Shown here: positions 1 to 7,967 of the stretch, piece after piece
How the letters are laid out: each line of letters starts with the position of its first letter
How positions within the stretch are numbered: the first letter of the stretch is position 1
Source of the DNA: Dictyocoela muelleri
Lineage: Eukaryota; Microsporidia
DNA: 16,743 nucleotides
NCBI GenBank assembly: GCA_016256075.1
Contig: SDVU01000236.1
Location: forward strand, 1 to 16,743
Direction of reading: 5' to 3'
The notes under the pieces: model-generated
The model's input: the letters and a program-made list of their open reading frames with translations, nothing else
What the model was told of the DNA's origin: nothing
Database searches by the model: none
Made by a program: the position numbers and the translations under genes

Positions 1-55
1 TAAATTATTTTATTATTATAAATTATTTTTAAATTTAATTAAATTATTTTTTGGC

Positions 56-103
56 GGCATTTTTTCGGATAAAACGCAGCCGAAAAAAATCCGAAAAAAT
101 GCC
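56..103. repeat. Perfect 15-bp inverted repeat (hairpin)
   Basis: GGCATTTTTTCGGAT at 56-70 is the exact reverse complement of 89-103, with an 18-nt spacer. The G+C-rich flank GGCGGC stands out from the AT-rich surroundings. Hairpins of this kind sit at the tips of the Merlin elements in this window, so this may be a solo transposon end, but no transposase is seen next to it. Confidence 0.7.
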
Positions 104-1422
104 TTCAACATTTTTTCAGATTGCCTAGATCTAAAATTATTTGCCATAAATATTATAAATCCTTAAATCTTTCTTCTTTGCGTAGACTTATAAAAAATAT
201 TTCTGAAGATAAAGAAAAACGAGTTTATTATTGTTAATTGTAAAATCAAAAGATTATAAACAGGGTGTAGAAGAAAATAGATACATTAGTGAAATCATTT
301 CAAGTGGCAAAACTAGCCAGATTCTAACCCGTTATAATTTTTATAAATTAGATGATTCTAAATGGGATTGTATTTCGCTAATGATAAGTGATGAATATGC
401 GCATTTAGATTTAAATGACAAACTAATGAAGAAAAAAGTTATGAAAATTGTTTAATGATATAGCCGTATATTTGAAAAGAAATTGACTTCTCTATAATTG
501 TTAAAACACACAAATAATTTTTTCCTAAAAAATCAATAATAAAAAATGTAGCTTTGTTATCAAATAATCCTCTATTTTATCCTTATGCAGAATAATGGTC
601 GGAATTACAGGTATATATATAACTTGTCTCAATATTAAGATGTTAAATTTTTATCGAATAAATTAATAAAAAAAGTATGAATTGTTGTTATGTTTTTCTA
701 CAGTATTTTATCAATATATTTTTTTGAAAAAAATTGACGTTTAAGTATTGATTAATTCCACACATAATTACTAAAAGTATCTGCTCAGTAAGATAAAACG
801 TAAAAAATAAAAATTACATAAGACATACATTGTATTATATAAGCTTTTTTATATTTTTTTTAGTATAATACATATATTATAGTTTTCTTTACTATATTAA
901 AACATTTTTTTCTAGTAAAAAGACTAAAATTACATTCCAAGGTAATACATTGTAATAAATACGGAATTTAAGTTAATAAAATATTGTAATATGTACTAAC
1001 TACTAGTTCGAGTTTATTAGAAATTTATAACAGCACAACTTAAACGTTCCAATAGATTATTATAAAAAAAATTGATAGTTTTATAATTAGAAAGACATAC
1101 AAAACAAATTTTTTTTCATATTAATTATTTATTTCATATTCATCGTATATGCTTAAATATAAATAATAATTATTTATAATCTCAAACTTCAAACTTTAAT
1201 GTCTCCATTATTGATGAAAATTTTTTTTCACTGATATAACTTCTGCTTGCTGAGTAAAATGAGAATTAGTATAAATTTAGTAAGAATAGGGTATTAATAA
1301 ATTACTATTTCCAAAAACTTTTATTTTTATTGAAATCAATTTTCTTATTATTGACGATTTTTTTTTTGAAAACATGGACATGAAGATCTAAATGTTTTAT
1401 TTTATTAAAAAAAAGGTTTTTT
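104..1422. other. AT-rich stretch without a recognisable gene
   Basis: No RNA gene or recognisable protein is seen. One open stretch of 74 codons (231-455, plus strand) starts at TTG, has no ATG near its start, and matches no family I recognise. The rest is A/T runs with stops in all frames. Confidence 0.6.
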
Positions 1423-1428
1423 GGTGCT

Positions 1429-1474
1429 ACTGTAGAAAAAGATCCCCTTTTTAAGGGGGATCCTTTTCTCCAGT
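1429..1474. repeat. Left hairpin tip of Merlin A
   Basis: The arm ACTGTAGAAAAAGATCCCC (1429-1447) pairs with 1455-1474 with one or two mismatches around a short T/A loop. The inner arm also matches the outer arm of the opposite end, so this end carries the terminal repeat twice in opposite orientation. Confidence 0.8.
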
Positions 1475-1498
1475 AAAAATTTAAAAATAATATTCCAT

Positions 1499-1507
1499 AC
1501 CCTCATG
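1499..1507 (+). promoter_or_regulatory. CCC-like start-codon signal of the Merlin A transposase
   Basis: ACCCTCATG puts a CCC triplet three bases before the ATG at 1505. The same nine bases form the start of NOP56 in this window. CCC/GGG-like motifs directly before the ATG are an established feature of microsporidian genes; that the transposon uses this signal is inference. Confidence 0.45.
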
Positions 1508-2423
1508 AGTTATGAAATAAATTATAAAAGTTCTATCTTTTTAATATAGACGAAGCTGTCAAGTTCTTAATAGAAATTAATGCTGTACGTAGACAAATAC
1601 AATGTCATATGTGCAAAAATGTAGTTAATCTAAAAGCTACAAAAAAACGTGAGAATCTGTATACATATACAGATGTACGAAAAATAATTGAAGATCGTCG
1701 AAAAACTTGATCTCTTGTTCTGTTTTTAAATCGACAAAGTTGAAACTTGATACTTTACTATTTTCTATTTTTTGTTTTTTAGGAGGTGTTAGCAACAATT
1801 TCTTTACAGATTTACTAAGTTGTGATGAAAAAACATATATACTTATAAAAAAGAAGTTGACATCAATTTTTGAAATAATATTAAATACTGATGAAAAGTT
1901 AGGTAGTAATGGTTCTGTAGTTGAAGTAGATGAAACTTTCATTTCCCGAACAGGTAATATAAGAACTCCAAGCGCCATTGACGATGATACACCGGGAACA
2001 GTATGGCTATTTGGTATGATTGAAAGGGATAATCCCAAAAATTTTAGATTATCTATATTACCAGACAGAAAATCCACTACATTAGCTGAAGTGATGGATA
2101 AACACATAATGAAGGGTGCTACTATAGTATCAGATGGTTATCCTTCATATCCTAGTGCTGTACAAAGAATATCATGCGAACATGTGATTGTTTCACATAA
2201 TGAAGGCTTTGTTAATGTGGATGGAGAAAACACGAACAAAATAGAAAATTTATGGTCTCACCTTAAAAGTGAATTAAGATCTCGGCACGGTGTTCCATAT
2301 ACACATATTGATTATTTTTTAAAACAATTTTCATTCAAGAAGAAATATTTGGCCAACTCGACTAATAATGAAAGAATAAGCGTATTTATTAGGATCTGTC
2401 AGCTGATTTTTAGTGATTATTAA
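1505..2423 (+). pseudogene. Merlin A transposase, frameshifted (ISXO2-like DDE domain)
   Basis: This is a transposase of the IS1595/ISXO2-like (Merlin) superfamily, which cuts and pastes DNA with a D-D-E active site. I start it at the ATG of 1505, which follows a CCC motif; that frame closes at 1547. The reading resumes in a second frame from about 1549 (DEAVKFLIEINAVRRQ, then a Cys-X2-Cys pair, CHMC, at 1603-1614, part of the N-terminal zinc ribbon). From about 1707 it continues in a third frame to the TAA at 2421-2423. The last part is the intact catalytic domain: VDETF gives the first Asp, VSDGYPSYP the second, and NKIENLW the Glu, followed by the usual FLKQFSFKKKYL tail. The whole is about 305 codons, normal for Merlin. 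Two frameshifts make it inactive unless they are sequencing errors in A/T runs. The 1707 reading opens on TTG, so that codon is not a real start. Confidence 0.85.
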
Positions 2424-2487
2424 AGATTATTTATTTATAAATAATATTAATTAATATTTTATATATATTTATTATAAAATCACAAAC

Positions 2488-2531
2488 CTGGAGAAAAGGA
2501 TCCCCCTTTAATGGGGGATCCTTTTCTCCAG
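2488..2531. repeat. Right hairpin tip of Merlin A
   Basis: This is a perfect palindrome with 19-bp arms (2488-2506 and 2513-2531) and a six-base loop TTTAAT. The arm reads CTGGAGAAAAGGATCCCCC. It ends seven bases inside the element's right terminus and mirrors the left tip. Confidence 0.9.
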
Positions 2532-2538
2532 TAGCGCC

Positions 2539-2998
2539 AATATTTCTACTTTAGGACTTCATCTTAAAATAATAATATTTACTTATTTTTTCCTTATTAA
2601 CTTGATTCACGCTAATATCACGCCGATAGCTTTCCAAAAACATATTTTTTATCATTTTATGATTACCTTTTCGGGGTCTAATTCTTGGTCATATGGGGGA
2701 CTCAATACCAAATATTCTTTATAAAATAAAAAATTTTACTTGATATCATAATTGATTTAATAATGATATGAGAACGTTTCCTTTTTTACAAGTTAATGGA
2801 ATTTTAAGACATGTGAAGAATTTTTTACAATTTAATAACTTTACAATCTGATTTTAACAACTGTTAAAATGATAACGGTGAATTTATTGATGTTCTTCTT
2901 ATAAAATTTCTGATAAAATATATTGTATTCGTTACGAAAATGCAAATTCAAAAATTTCAATTCCTGTTATATTAGGTTCTCTCCCGTTTTAGACACCC
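2539..2998. other. AT-rich spacer without a gene
   Basis: No ORF above noise, no RNA gene and no strong repeat is seen between Merlin A and the fold-back repeat. Confidence 0.6.
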
Positions 2999-3261
2999 TT
3001 CTTATTTCCATTCATTAGTGGAGAAGTAATAATTCTTATTTTAAATAAACGGAATATTCGAGATAAAAACAAATATGCAACTATTTATATGTATGATCAA
3101 ATATATAAGAGTTTCTAAAAATGACATCGAGGTGACAATATTTGGAAACTCTTATATATTTGATCATACATATAAATAATACTTATTTGTTTTTATCTCG
3201 AATATTCGGTTTATTTAAAATAAGAATTATTACTTCTATTCTTATGAATGGAAAAAAGAAT
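2999..3261. repeat. Long fold-back repeat (about 121-bp arms)
   Basis: The arms 2999-3119 and 3141-3261 are reverse complements with only a few mismatches and small indels (roughly 90-95% by eye), around a 21-nt loop at 3120-3140. The outer part (ATTCTTATTTTAAATAAAC) and the inner part (ATGTATGATCAAATATATAA) match exactly. There is no coding potential. It could be a fold-back MITE, a recent inverted duplication, or a source of a long hairpin RNA. High arm identity suggests youth or conversion between the arms. Confidence 0.85.
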
Positions 3262-3633
3262 TTTTTAAGGCGCTATTTTTTTTTTAAGAATATGGTGTTT
3301 ATCATGTTATAAGGCATTTATGATGATGTATTCTGTAATTTTAATAATTAAAAATATTTTTAAAATCTTTAATATACTTGTCTTTAATTTTTCCAAAAAT
3401 AGGCCAAAAAAATTCTCAAATAACTGGAATTATTAATAAAAAATCATGTAAAATTTATTTTTAAAATTTTATATTTTTTTTAAAAAAACATTAAGGGTTA
3501 AAAAATAAAAAAATAAAAAATCGAATTTAAAGGTAGCTACCTGGATGGTAGGCATCTTTCCGAACAAGACCTCCAAAAGCTAAAAACTCGCCACAGTATT
3601 ATTTTTTAAAAAAGTTGTTTGTTAATGTATAAT
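3262..3633. other. AT-rich spacer; palindrome AGGTAGCTACCT
   Basis: This stretch is mostly A/T runs without a gene. A perfect 12-bp palindrome, AGGTAGCTACCT, lies at 3531-3542, followed by a short less A/T-biased segment (to about 3600) with no recognisable identity. Confidence 0.5.
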
Positions 3634-3700
3634 TAGGCCATAGTGCTCAGTCGTAACCCTTTGAATGTAACGTTAAAGCAACTGGTTCAAATACAGGGCT
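3634..3700 (+). pseudogene. tRNA-like relic with A and B boxes
   Basis: TGCTCAGTCGTAAC (from 3644) resembles a Pol III A box/D arm, and GGTTCAAATAC (3684-3694) resembles a B box/T loop. The spacing is 42-43 nt, as in a real tRNA. CTTTGA and TTAAAG (3659-3664, 3673-3678) can pair as an anticodon-like stem, but with an 8-nt loop. The acceptor arms do not pair and the T stem has mismatches, so this is not a working tRNA. A dead tRNA or a tRNA-derived SINE head are both possible. Confidence 0.35.
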
Positions 3701-3917
3701 TTCCATAGTTATATAGCCATTTTTCCGTAGTTATCGACTCATTTTTCCAAACTTATAGGCCCATTTTTCCATAGTTATAGACCCATTTTTCCAAAGCTAT
3801 AGACCCATTTTTCCAAAGTTATAGACCCATTTTTTCAAAGTTATAGACCTATTTTTTCAAAGTCATAGACCCGTTTTTACAGAGTTATAGACACATTTTG
3901 CCAGAGTTATAGATAAA
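3699..3917. repeat. Tandem array, about ten 22-bp units
   Basis: The unit is TTTTTCCAAAGTTATAGACC plus CA (22 bp). The inner copies are nearly identical and the outer copies more diverged (for example TTATCGACTCA at the left and GTTATAGATAAA at the right), the usual edge decay of a tandem array. It abuts the tRNA-like relic. No ORF runs through it. Confidence 0.85.
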
Positions 3918-3944
3918 CCGCGAAAATTCGCATTGAATAATTAT

Positions 3945-4440
3945 TTTTTACCCATATTTAACCCTTATTTTTCCCAACCCTTATATTAACAACCCTTATT
4001 TTCTTGCTTTTATTTTTTAACCGCTAGTTTTTTCAACCCTTATTTTTTGCCCTTATTTCTTTGCCCTAATTTTTTTAACCCATTATTTTTAACCAATGTT
4101 TTTACCCTATTTTTAAACCTTATTTTTACCCCTTATTTTTTAGTCCTTATATATTACCATGTATTTTTTTAACTCTGTATTTTTTAACCCTTATTTTTTA
4201 CCACTATTTTTTTTTTCTATTTCCAACCCTTATTTTTTAACCTTATTTTTTTGCCCTTATTTTTTTCCCCCTATTTTTTTCCCCTTATTTTTTACAAAGG
4301 TTAAAAAATGAAGGTTAATAACAAGGGTTGAAAAATATGGGTTAAAAAATATGGTTACAAAAATATGGGTTTAAAAATATGGGTTAGAAATAAGGGCTAG
4401 AAAATAAAGCTCAAAAGGGGCATAAAAAATGTTTGGTTAA
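3945..4440. repeat. Head-to-head low-complexity arrays, (CCCTTATTTTTT)n then (AAAAATATGGGTTA)n
   Basis: From 3945 to about 4290 the plus strand repeats irregular 10-14-bp units of the form AACCCTTATTTTTT. From about 4294 to 4440 it repeats the complement type, AAAAATATGGGTTA. C and T therefore fill one strand up to about 4290, and G and A after it. The two arrays can fold on each other. The TAACCC/GGGTTA core recalls telomere-type repeats but is broken up by A/T spacers. Confidence 0.75.
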
Positions 4441-4498
4441 AAAAATAACCTGCAATTTTTTACATATAAAAATAAAAAATAAAAAATAATTAATAATT

Positions 4499-4645
4499 GT
4501 GGCCGCGAAACGCGCGACATGCGAAACGCGACCACCTATTTTACTTTCAATTTCACTTTATTCTCTGATTTTTTTTTTCAATTTACCATGCGAGACGCGT
4601 TACATCCATGCGAGAAGCGTACATCTATGCAAGAAACATACACAC
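4499..4645. repeat. GC-rich degenerate repeats, unit ATGCGARACGCG
   Basis: Copies lie at 4519 (ATGCGAAACGCG), 4588 (ATGCGAGACGCG), 4608 (ATGCGAGAAGCG) and 4627 (ATGCAAGAAACA, decayed); the last three are 19-20 bp apart. The first block (about 4504-4533) recurs inverted at 5296-5334. The CpG-rich sequence is sharply unlike its flanks. A 60-codon open frame crosses it but consists only of this repeat. Confidence 0.65.
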
Positions 4646-4699
4646 CATATATTTTACGAAGTGTTATAATATTAATAACAAATAGTCATATCAACAACT

Positions 4700-5277
4700 G
4701 AGATTAGTATTATATTTATTTAATTACGCAATCAAAGCTTTATTAATAACTGAACAATTGTATTGGTATGGCTACGTAATGGCTTGACCCTAGGATCTAT
4801 CATTTTTTTTTAAAATATATAAATTTTTTATTTCAAAAAATAATAAAATTTGTAGTTAATAATATTTTTAAAAATTTACCTATAATACCGATTTTAATTA
4901 TCAACAATAAATGTACAATATAAATATATTAATTAAAATTACTTTTTATACTTAGAATAGATATAATTATATTTTTTTTATATTTTTCTCATAATTCAAA
5001 TATGATTATTAAACTTTTCTTTTAAAAAATTAATAAAATGTTAATTTGAAATTCCAAAAAATTAATCAGACAAAAGTGTAGCAATTTAAATGTTTTGAGC
5101 TTCACGTTCGACAATACATGTTCACTTACAAAAAATCTAAGAAAATCATCACTATTTTATTTAAAACTAAATTTTAAAATAAAAATTTTAAAATAAAAAT
5201 TAAAAAAAAATTAAAATTAAAAAAAATTAAAATTAAAAATTAAAAAAAAAATAAAAAAAAAAAAAAATTAAAAAAAT
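4700..5277. other. AT-rich spacer ending in A-run simple repeats
   Basis: No gene is seen. From about 5158 the sequence degenerates into AAAATTAAAATTAAAA-type simple sequence, with almost no G or C until 5277. Confidence 0.7.
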
Positions 5278-5283
5278 GCTTCA

Positions 5284-5300
5284 CTGGGATTCAAACCCGG
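5284..5300 (-). other. T-arm-like sequence, minus strand, before a T run
   Basis: On the minus strand CCGGGTTTGAATCCCAG has the form of a tRNA T arm (perfect GGG/CCC stem ends and a TTTGAAT-like loop). It is followed 10 nt later by the long T run that complements 5256-5277. No A box lies 43-44 nt upstream, so it is at most a tRNA 3'-half relic or the end of a SINE. Confidence 0.25.
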
Positions 5301-5334
5301 TCGCTTTTCGCATGTCGCGCGCTTCGCGCGCGAC
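5296..5334. repeat. Inverted copy of the GC-rich 4504-4533 block, with its own hairpin
   Basis: The minus strand reads GCGCGACATGCGAAAAGCGA, matching the plus strand at 4513-4531 (GCGCGACATGCGAAACGCGA) with one mismatch. The two blocks thus form an inverted pair bounding about 0.8 kb. Within this copy GTCGCGCGC (5314-5322) and GCGCGCGAC (5326-5334) make a perfect 9-bp hairpin with loop TTC. It may be the ends of a non-autonomous element. Confidence 0.6.
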
Positions 5335-5340
5335 AATAAT

Positions 5341-5806
5341 TATATGATTCCTTCATAAGTTTAAAGAAATTAATATTTTAAATGTGCTCTTATATATCGA
5401 TAATTACATTGATCAAGTAGCAATCACAATAAGATAAAATTATTGGAAAAAGCTGCCTTGTTTGAACATACCGAAAAAAACAACGTTATAATGTAGATTT
5501 AAATTCTATGAGACCTCTATAGACAAGTTGGATGGTGATTAGGTTTTTATTTTAAAGATATTTATACGGTAGATTAAAATAATCCCGATCATCTAATATC
5601 TGAATTTTCTCAAATTTTTGCGGCTCTCTTTAATATTTTGCAAAAAATAGCTAACATTTAAAGCAAAATAAATGATGCTGTCGATTTAATAATTACGAGT
5701 ATGTATAAAAACTGTCTAAAGAATCTTGATTATAATTTTAAATCGTTTAGATAATACCAAAGAGCCCTGAATATTAAACATTATAATTTTAAATATATTT
5801 TTTACC
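5341..5806. other. Decayed, gene-free stretch
   Basis: Short open stretches occur on the plus strand (for example 5578-5658 and 5662-5754, in the same frame with one TAA between them). They encode ordinary-looking peptides that I do not recognise. They are short enough to be chance; a decayed gene cannot be excluded. Confidence 0.4.
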
Positions 5807-5808
5807 TA

Positions 5809-5875
5809 AGGTGATTTTTACGCAAAAGGTGATTTTTACGCACGCTTTTTTTGAATTTGCGTCGTAAAAACCACC
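5809..5875. repeat. Direct and inverted AGGTGATTTTTACGCA repeats
   Basis: AGGTGATTTTTACGCA occurs twice in tandem (5809-5824, 5827-5842) and then inverted, with small changes, at 5858-5875 (TGCGTCGTAAAAACCACC). The second and third copies can form a hairpin. This could be a worn transposon end or a structured RNA; nothing adjacent decides. Confidence 0.5.
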
Positions 5876-5974
5876 ATCTACTGTATTTCTAAAATATGCA
5901 CGAACATGTAACTAAATTCGTACCTAAACAAATAAAATATACCAATATTAAAAATGTATTGTTCTATCCAATTA

Positions 5975-6275
5975 CCTAAGTTGTATCTTTCAACACTATT
6001 TTATTTCCTTTTTTTGTTATTCGAAATCAATCAAAAACCCTCAATGTTGGAGATATGAGTTCCATCGAGCGCTACAGAATTAACGCTGTGATTTATAAAC
6101 TTATGTTGTATAGCTAGATTTTAGCACATTAATTTATAATTTTATTTCATTATTGTGACATTTGATAAATTATAAAATATGTTAAATTGCTTATTATTAA
6201 TATCTGCCATTAAAGAGTAAATCCCATAAAGATACGAGAAAATTTATAATTTTTAAATTTTATATTGTAGCGGTG
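5975..6275 (-). pseudogene. Possible PIF/Harbinger-like transposase relic
   Basis: The minus strand carries VALDGTHIS (about 6056-6083), like the (V/I)DGTHI motif around the first catalytic Asp of DDE_Tnp_4 (PIF/Harbinger) transposases. Downstream, near 6010-6030, it reads NNKKRK, where the family has an NRK-type motif. Upstream (about 6150-6240) two overlapping frames give FLVSLWDLLFNGRY and NLSNVTIMK, resembling the helix-turn-helix stretch before the catalytic core. Several stops and frame changes separate these pieces, so it is dead if real. The match rests on short motifs only. Confidence 0.3.
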
Positions 6276-6443
6276 CAAGACCCCTTACAATATTTACAAC
6301 TTATCGCCATAAAATGTCGTGATTGATGATTATATTTTTGTGAGTTTACATAAAAGACATCTATGACAGCAATCAAACTTTGACAGAATTTTAAATTAAT
6401 TTTGTAATTAAAAACTATAAATAAGTGGTAATTTTAATCCATC

Positions 6444-6578
6444 ATGAGAAAAGAACACGTGCCATCGTACTACCAACCAGCTAAGAAAAACAACAAGAGT
6501 ACATTAGATGACACGATTATTTTCGCCTATAGGCGAAACCAGGACGGTTCGCTACGAAAAAAAATCCTGGGTTCGTAA
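6444..6578 (+). CDS. Small unidentified ORF, 44 codons
   Basis: ATG to TAA without interruption, encoding a basic peptide beginning MRKEHVPSYYQPAKKNNK and ending in RKKILGS. The segment has clearly more G+C and a more even amino-acid mix than its flanks, which is why I list it despite its size. It contains the palindrome TTCGCCTATAGGCGAA (about 6519-6534) and an imperfect inverted repeat around ACCAGGACGG and ATCCTGGGTT, so the composition may reflect a transposon end instead. No CCC signal precedes the ATG, and I recognise no family. Confidence 0.22.
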   Translation: MRKEHVPSYYQPAKKNNKSTLDDTIIFAYRRNQDGSLRKKILGS

Positions 6579-6879
6579 AAAAAATATGAATTAAAATTAT
6601 TTATTTATTTTGATGTTGCAGATACCATCTAATATCTTAAAAATAGCAAAATCATATAATACATCAATTTTTTTTTGTTAGAATTTTTAATTTATATTCC
6701 TTTTTTGTGATCAATAATAGGAATGAATATATTTGATTCATTTCTTACTTGTGAAATTATTTTTCTTGTCTTTTCTTCTTTTTCACATAAAATTTCACAT
6801 AATCTTGCCAAGTTCGGATGCTTTATCATGGTTAATTGATTTAGATCTCTATGAAATAATTCATCAACCTTAATTGTTC
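6579..6879. other. AT-rich flank with an unidentified minus-strand open stretch
   Basis: On the minus strand 6692-6892 is open for 66 codons. It reads through the end of Merlin-like B and starts only at TTG. Its first in-frame ATG gives MIKHPNLARLCEILCEKEEK, followed by a plausible mixed sequence. It might be a fragment of a gene or transposon into which element B landed; the right flank of B offers no matching continuation. Confidence 0.3.
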
Positions 6880-6989
6880 GAATCTTGCCCAAAATTCCCC
6901 GTAAAAAATGATCAAAATTAAAAAAAAATAAAACATGAAGTTTAGAAATAAAAAATAGAACATTTAAAATAATATTTTATTGATTAAAT

Positions 6990-7850
6990 TTAATTAATCG
7001 TAATTTTTATTAAATTAAAATTTTTGCTTATAAAATCCCGCTTGCATTTATAGTAATAACATATTTCTTAAAATAAATTGCCTCTTTCACTTGTTTTGAC
7101 TCCAATTCTCATCTTAATCCTCCTTTATATTAAATTGTTGAAACATTCCACAGCTTGTGTGTTTACGCCAGTATAATAGTTAATGAACTGGTACTTGTGG
7201 CAAACCGTGTCATGATCTCGAAAAAAAATCTTTTAAATTGGCATATGCACCGTGCTCATCTGACAAAATTATACTATTTGCTGCGACTTGAGAACATAAT
7301 ATCGGAACAATAGTTAATTCGAGATTGTTATCTATGACGCATGCAAAAACCTTTTTAATTTCATTTTCATACTCAATTATACATAGTGCATCAGTTTTAT
7401 TTTCTAGTGCACGATCTCTATGGCTCTTCACCTTATAATTGAGCATGGTCTCATCAACTTGTATAATTTTGCCTATACCTTCAATTTTATTAGATGAAAA
7501 ATCTGGATCGAGAATCCGATTTACAATTTTATTGATTATCTTTTCCACTGTTTTCCGAATATAATTATAAAAATTAGTTATGCTATACCTTGGCATTCGC
7601 GAAATATAACAAAGTACTATTTTGAAAATTTGTATTATAGGAATATTTAAATCTTCAAAAAAACTGTTTTTCCTTATCGAAAAATATTTTTTATAGTTAA
7701 TACATGTGTTATTCATCACCTCAAAGCATGAAAATCAATGTTCCTTTTATATTGACGCAAAACACAAGATTTATGACATTTTGAACAAAAACATTCTTTG
7801 TGTAAATAATTATTATCAAAAAGGTAGTGTAATAAATCGTAATCTGTCAT
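6990..7850 (-). pseudogene. Merlin-like B transposase, degenerate
   Basis: The N terminus at the ATG of 7848-7850 reads MTDYDLLHYLFDNNYLHKE, then a Cys cluster C-F-C-S-K-C-H-K-S-C (a zinc-ribbon-like module). The frame breaks near 7725. The catalytic part continues in another frame from about 7716 and holds KKYFSIRKNSFFE, the first Asp in IQVDET (about 7453) and the second Asp in ILSDEHGAY (about 7258). A slip at the A run 7221-7228 moves the rest to another frame: CHKYQFIN, then the catalytic Glu in NTQAVECFNN, then KMRIGVKTSERG. Some stops lie in this tail, which ends near 6990. It differs strongly from copies A and C (SDEHGAY against SDGYPSYP; CHKYQFINYYTGVNTQ module), so it is a separate lineage of the superfamily. 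Confidence 0.75.
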
Positions 7851-7915
7851 TTTCTCGAGTATTTATTGAAATTGCATATGTTTTATCATGATTTATAAAA
7901 AAATCATTTTTTTTT

Positions 7916-7965
7916 ATCTTGCCCAAAATTTCCCCCCCCCCGAGGGAGGAAATTTTGGGAAAGAT
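7916..7965. repeat. Right hairpin tip of Merlin-like B
   Basis: ATCTTGCCCAAAATTTCC (7916-7933) pairs with 7948-7965 (GGAAATTTTGGGAAAGAT) with one mismatch. The loop includes a run of ten C (7932-7941), remarkable in this AT-rich DNA. Confidence 0.75.
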
Positions 7966-7967
7966 CC

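Larger units (their letters stand above)
1423..2538 (+). mobile_element. Merlin (IS1016/ISXO2-like) DNA transposon, copy A
   Basis: The element is 1,116 bp. Its termini GGTGCTACTGTAGAAAAAGA (from 1423) and, reverse-complemented, GGCGCTACTGGAGAAAAGGA (from 2538) form a terminal inverted repeat that starts with GG, as is usual for Merlin. It encodes a DDE transposase of the ISXO2-like type. Merlin normally makes 8-9 bp target duplications; none is clear here (1414-1422 against 2539-2547 agree at only about half the positions), so the insertion is old or the flanks have changed. Each end is also a hairpin, listed separately. The transposase frame is broken, so this copy is probably non-autonomous. 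Confidence 0.85.
6880..7967 (-). mobile_element. Merlin-like (ISXO2-like) transposon, copy B
   Basis: The left end GAATCTTGCCCAAAATTCCC (from 6880) and the reverse complement of the right end, GGATCTTTCCCAAAATTTCC (from 7967), are similar inverted termini. They enclose a minus-strand ISXO2-like transposase relic. Length about 1.09 kb, close to copies A and C. The right end is a hairpin, as in A. The ends are worn and no target duplication is visible, so the exact borders are approximate. Confidence 0.65.

Noticed and set aside
231-455. 74-codon plus-strand open stretch
   Set aside because: It starts at TTG, has no early in-frame ATG, no family resemblance and no start motif; its length is near chance for six frames of this DNA.
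1637-2107. 156-codon minus-strand ORF
   Set aside because: It is the antisense shadow of the Merlin A transposase, which carries the recognisable D-D-E motifs on the plus strand.
4519-4701. 60-codon ORF across the GC-rich repeats
   Set aside because: It is made of the repeat array and A/T-rich flank; no protein resemblance.
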